Source: Bradyrhizobium neotropicale
Lineage (GTDB): Bacteria > Pseudomonadota > Alphaproteobacteria > Rhizobiales > Xanthobacteraceae
Direction: 5' to 3'
Assembly: GCF_001641695.1 (NCBI RefSeq)
Contig: NZ_LSEF01000026.1
Coordinates: 1-63,241, forward strand
DNA length: 63,241 nucleotides
The notes beneath the pieces were generated by a model, which saw only the letters and a list, made by a program, of their open reading frames with translations, was not told where the DNA came from and ran no database searches. Positions 61,853 through 63,241 of this stretch are shown here, in pieces. How positions within the stretch are numbered: position 1 is the first letter of the stretch; every line of letters begins with the position of its first letter. The position numbers were made by a program, and so were the translations under genes.

Positions 61853-62674
61853 ATGCTTGGATTTTGTCGCGATCCACTCGTTCGTGAACTCCACAAGCTC
61901 GGCTACAGTCTCATCCCGTTGCCGGAGGCGCGGACCTCCCCGGGGGACTGCTTCGCGCGACAAGGGAAGGAGCTCTTCAGGCTAGGGACACTTGCAAATC
62001 TGTTCGCAGCCGGAAAGAACCCCGAACCCGAAATCGCTCGTGACATCGAAGCAGCCGATCTCACGATTACTAAGAGCGCCACGCTCGATTCTGGACTTGG
62101 GCTCGCAATGCTCACGCAGTGGCTCGGCCAGGCCCGGGCGGAAATCTCGGGAAAGCTGAACAAGTCTGCCAAATTCTCCTTCGAGCTGAGGGACGTAAAA
62201 AAAGATGCCATCGATATCCAGCCGCTGGATGAATTCCTAGTGTCTGGGAGCCTCAATCTTGAAGGTCCGACTGTTCGCCAGATGCTCGATGGCGATGACG
62301 TCTATGTAACTACTTCTGTGTTGAAGGCGCGCTCACTCGTTGTGTCGACCTCAAAGGGCACGTTGGTCGACGGCAAAGTCGAGATGCCTGAAATCGCCGG
62401 TCTAGGTGCGTCCGGCGATGCGAGCCTCAAGATCACGACGGAAGGCGACCAGGGTCTCGTCTTCGAGGCGAACAAACCGCTGGTGTTCGGCTTTCAGGCT
62501 GTCCAGCTCTGCTTCCAGAACGGCGCCTACCGGTCGCTCCGTGTCGAGCGAAGCAAGCTGCAACTGATGAGCGGCGAAGGACTGAGCACGAGCGCGGCCG
62601 CCGCCGAAACGGGCTGGCTTTGCGACCGAATTGGATCGACGTTCCCGCGCTTCGCCGCCGCGCCGCAGACTTGA
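61853..62674 (+). CDS. bGSDM: Bacterial gasdermin (pore-forming cell-death effector)
   Basis: A 273-residue gasdermin. The N-terminus MLGFCRDPLVRELHKLGYSL matches the bacterial gasdermin start, including a cysteine (Cys5) at the site that is palmitoylated in characterised members. Also typical are FRLGTLANLF (42-51), FELRDVKKDAIDIQPLDEFL (110-129), DVYVTTSVLKARSLVV (149-164) and VFGFQAVQLCFQNGAYRSL (211-229). The short C-terminal tail, about residues 235-273, is the expected autoinhibitory segment. An ATG lies six bases upstream, but AGGAG is correctly spaced for the ATG at 61853. Cut by the CHAT protease, the N-terminal part should form large inner-membrane pores and kill the cell. Confidence 0.92.
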   Translation: MLGFCRDPLVRELHKLGYSLIPLPEARTSPGDCFARQGKELFRLGTLANLFAAGKNPEPEIARDIEAADLTITKSATLDSGLGLAMLTQWLGQARAEISGKLNKSAKFSFELRDVKKDAIDIQPLDEFLVSGSLNLEGPTVRQMLDGDDVYVTTSVLKARSLVVSTSKGTLVDGKVEMPEIAGLGASGDASLKITTEGDQGLVFEANKPLVFGFQAVQLCFQNGAYRSLRVERSKLQLMSGEGLSTSAAAAETGWLCDRIGSTFPRFAAAPQT

Positions 62675-62684
62675 ACCAATTCCC

Positions 62685-62743
62685 TCCGCGACAATCGTCG
62701 CGGAAGGGGATCCCGAGGCCGCTGGGCCTGGGCCTGGCCCAGC
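62685..62743 (+). terminator. Two hairpins after the gasdermin gene
   Basis: TCCGCGAC-AATC-GTCGCGGA (62685-62704), a perfect 8-bp stem with a 4-base loop, starts 11 bases beyond the gasdermin stop. A second stem, GCTGGGCC-N7-GGCCCAGC (62721-62743), follows. No T-run is seen. They probably end the operon transcript. Confidence 0.5.
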
Positions 62744-62912
62744 GCCTTCGCGAAGGTCCCACGTCCGATCTGGACAACCTTCGACTGTCGGAGGACGGAA
62801 CAGTGATTTCCTATGTCGCACGGGAACGGCGTGATTAGCGCTGTCCTAGGGTTTGTACCTAATTAGCGAACTGTGATTCCCTCGCACCGATTGATTCGAC
62901 ACGGGGACTTCG

Positions 62913-63155
62913 ATGCGCACAGGACTGTTTTGGCTCAACGACAAACAGTGGACTCGGATAAAGCCGCATCTGCCAACGAACCAGACCGGACCGGCGCGCG
63001 ATGATGATCGACGCATCGTCAGCGGTATCATTCACATGCTTCAGTGCGGTGCACGCTGGCGCGATTGCCCGCCCGATTATGGTCCTTACACGACGATCTA
63101 CAATCGGTTCAATCGCTGGGTAGAGTCGAGATGTGGCGCGGTGGCGGTAGGCTGA
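62913..63155 (+). pseudogene. Broken IS5-type transposase (N-terminal fragment)
   Basis: ATG at 62913 opens FWLNDKQWTRIKPHLPTN, then RRIVSGIIHMLQCGARWRDCPPDYGPYTTIYNRFNRW, the N-terminal domain of IS5/IS427-type transposases. After about 72 codons a frameshift gives a stop at 63155; DNA beyond shows no continuing DDE domain. GGGTTTGTACCTAATTAGC at about 62849-62867 may be the left inverted repeat. It lies next to the gasdermin operon, hinting that the island was moved by such elements. Confidence 0.75.
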
Positions 63156-63241
63156 ACATATCTGTTGGCCGCCTCTTTCGTCTGGCGGTGCCTTAGTGGT
63201 TCACCCTTGGCTCCGTTTCCACATCCCGCTCATCGAACCGG

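Noticed and set aside
1..63241. CRISPR arrays, tRNA or rRNA genes
   Set aside because: No regularly spaced 25-40 base direct repeats and no cloverleaf or rRNA-like sequence were seen; the only regular array is the hipB operators.

Overview
The window is GC-rich with tightly packed, largely minus-strand operons. CaiB-type CoA transferases, Bug/TctC and TRAP binding proteins, GntR/IclR/LysR/TetR regulators, a class III cyclase and aromatic ring-cleavage genes suggest an alphaproteobacterium of the Bradyrhizobium/Rhodopseudomonas type. That is inferred from gene content and style; no rRNA, tRNA or CRISPR array was seen.

Layout. (1) 0-13.7 kb: a minus-strand catabolic cluster. It holds a LysR regulator, an Asp/Glu racemase-like protein lacking both usual cysteines, a cytochrome P450 with an N-terminal ferredoxin, its ferredoxin reductase (start overlapping the P450 stop), an FAD monooxygenase, an alpha/beta hydrolase, a MaoC-like hydratase, a class III CoA transferase, an MmgE/PrpD protein, an MFS carrier and an SDR. 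A decayed second copy of the monooxygenase 5' end lies near 1.4 kb. (2) 13.8-21.2 kb: an adenylate/guanylate cyclase and an RND efflux operon with two adaptor genes, read away from a TetR gene. (3) 21.8-29.5 kb: a meta-cleavage pathway made of flavin reductase, flavin-dependent hydroxylase, outer-membrane channel, GntR, extradiol dioxygenase, C-C hydrolase and FAH-family enzyme. (4) 29.5-51.3 kb: a second, partly decayed aromatic/carboxylate region with DoxX, a LigB-type dioxygenase, TetR, EthD, MFS, an MhpA-like hydroxylase, hydrolase, cupin, LuxR, GntR, amidohydrolase, aldehyde dehydrogenase, a ThDP enzyme and two orphan solute-binding proteins. An aldehyde dehydrogenase, an extradiol dioxygenase and an IclR gene here are broken by frameshifts or stops, and scraps of LysR, chemoreceptor and LuxR genes lie between. 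Related AATACG-N3-CGTATT operator-like sites sit in front of several genes of this region, including the TetR gene.

(5) 51.4-53.8 kb is gene debris and one coiled-coil membrane protein. (6) 53.8-62.7 kb looks like a defence/toxin island. It has a hipBA toxin-antitoxin module with four operators at an exact 26-bp period, a two-gene unit of a metallo-beta-lactamase-fold hydrolase and a four-helix membrane protein, and a three-gene operon of a polytopic membrane protein, a CHAT (caspase-like) protease and a bacterial gasdermin. The last operon is the most exciting system here. The likely logic is that the membrane protein senses or localises, the protease is activated, and it cuts the short C-terminal tail of the gasdermin, which then forms membrane pores and kills the infected cell. 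A broken IS5-type transposase closes the window.
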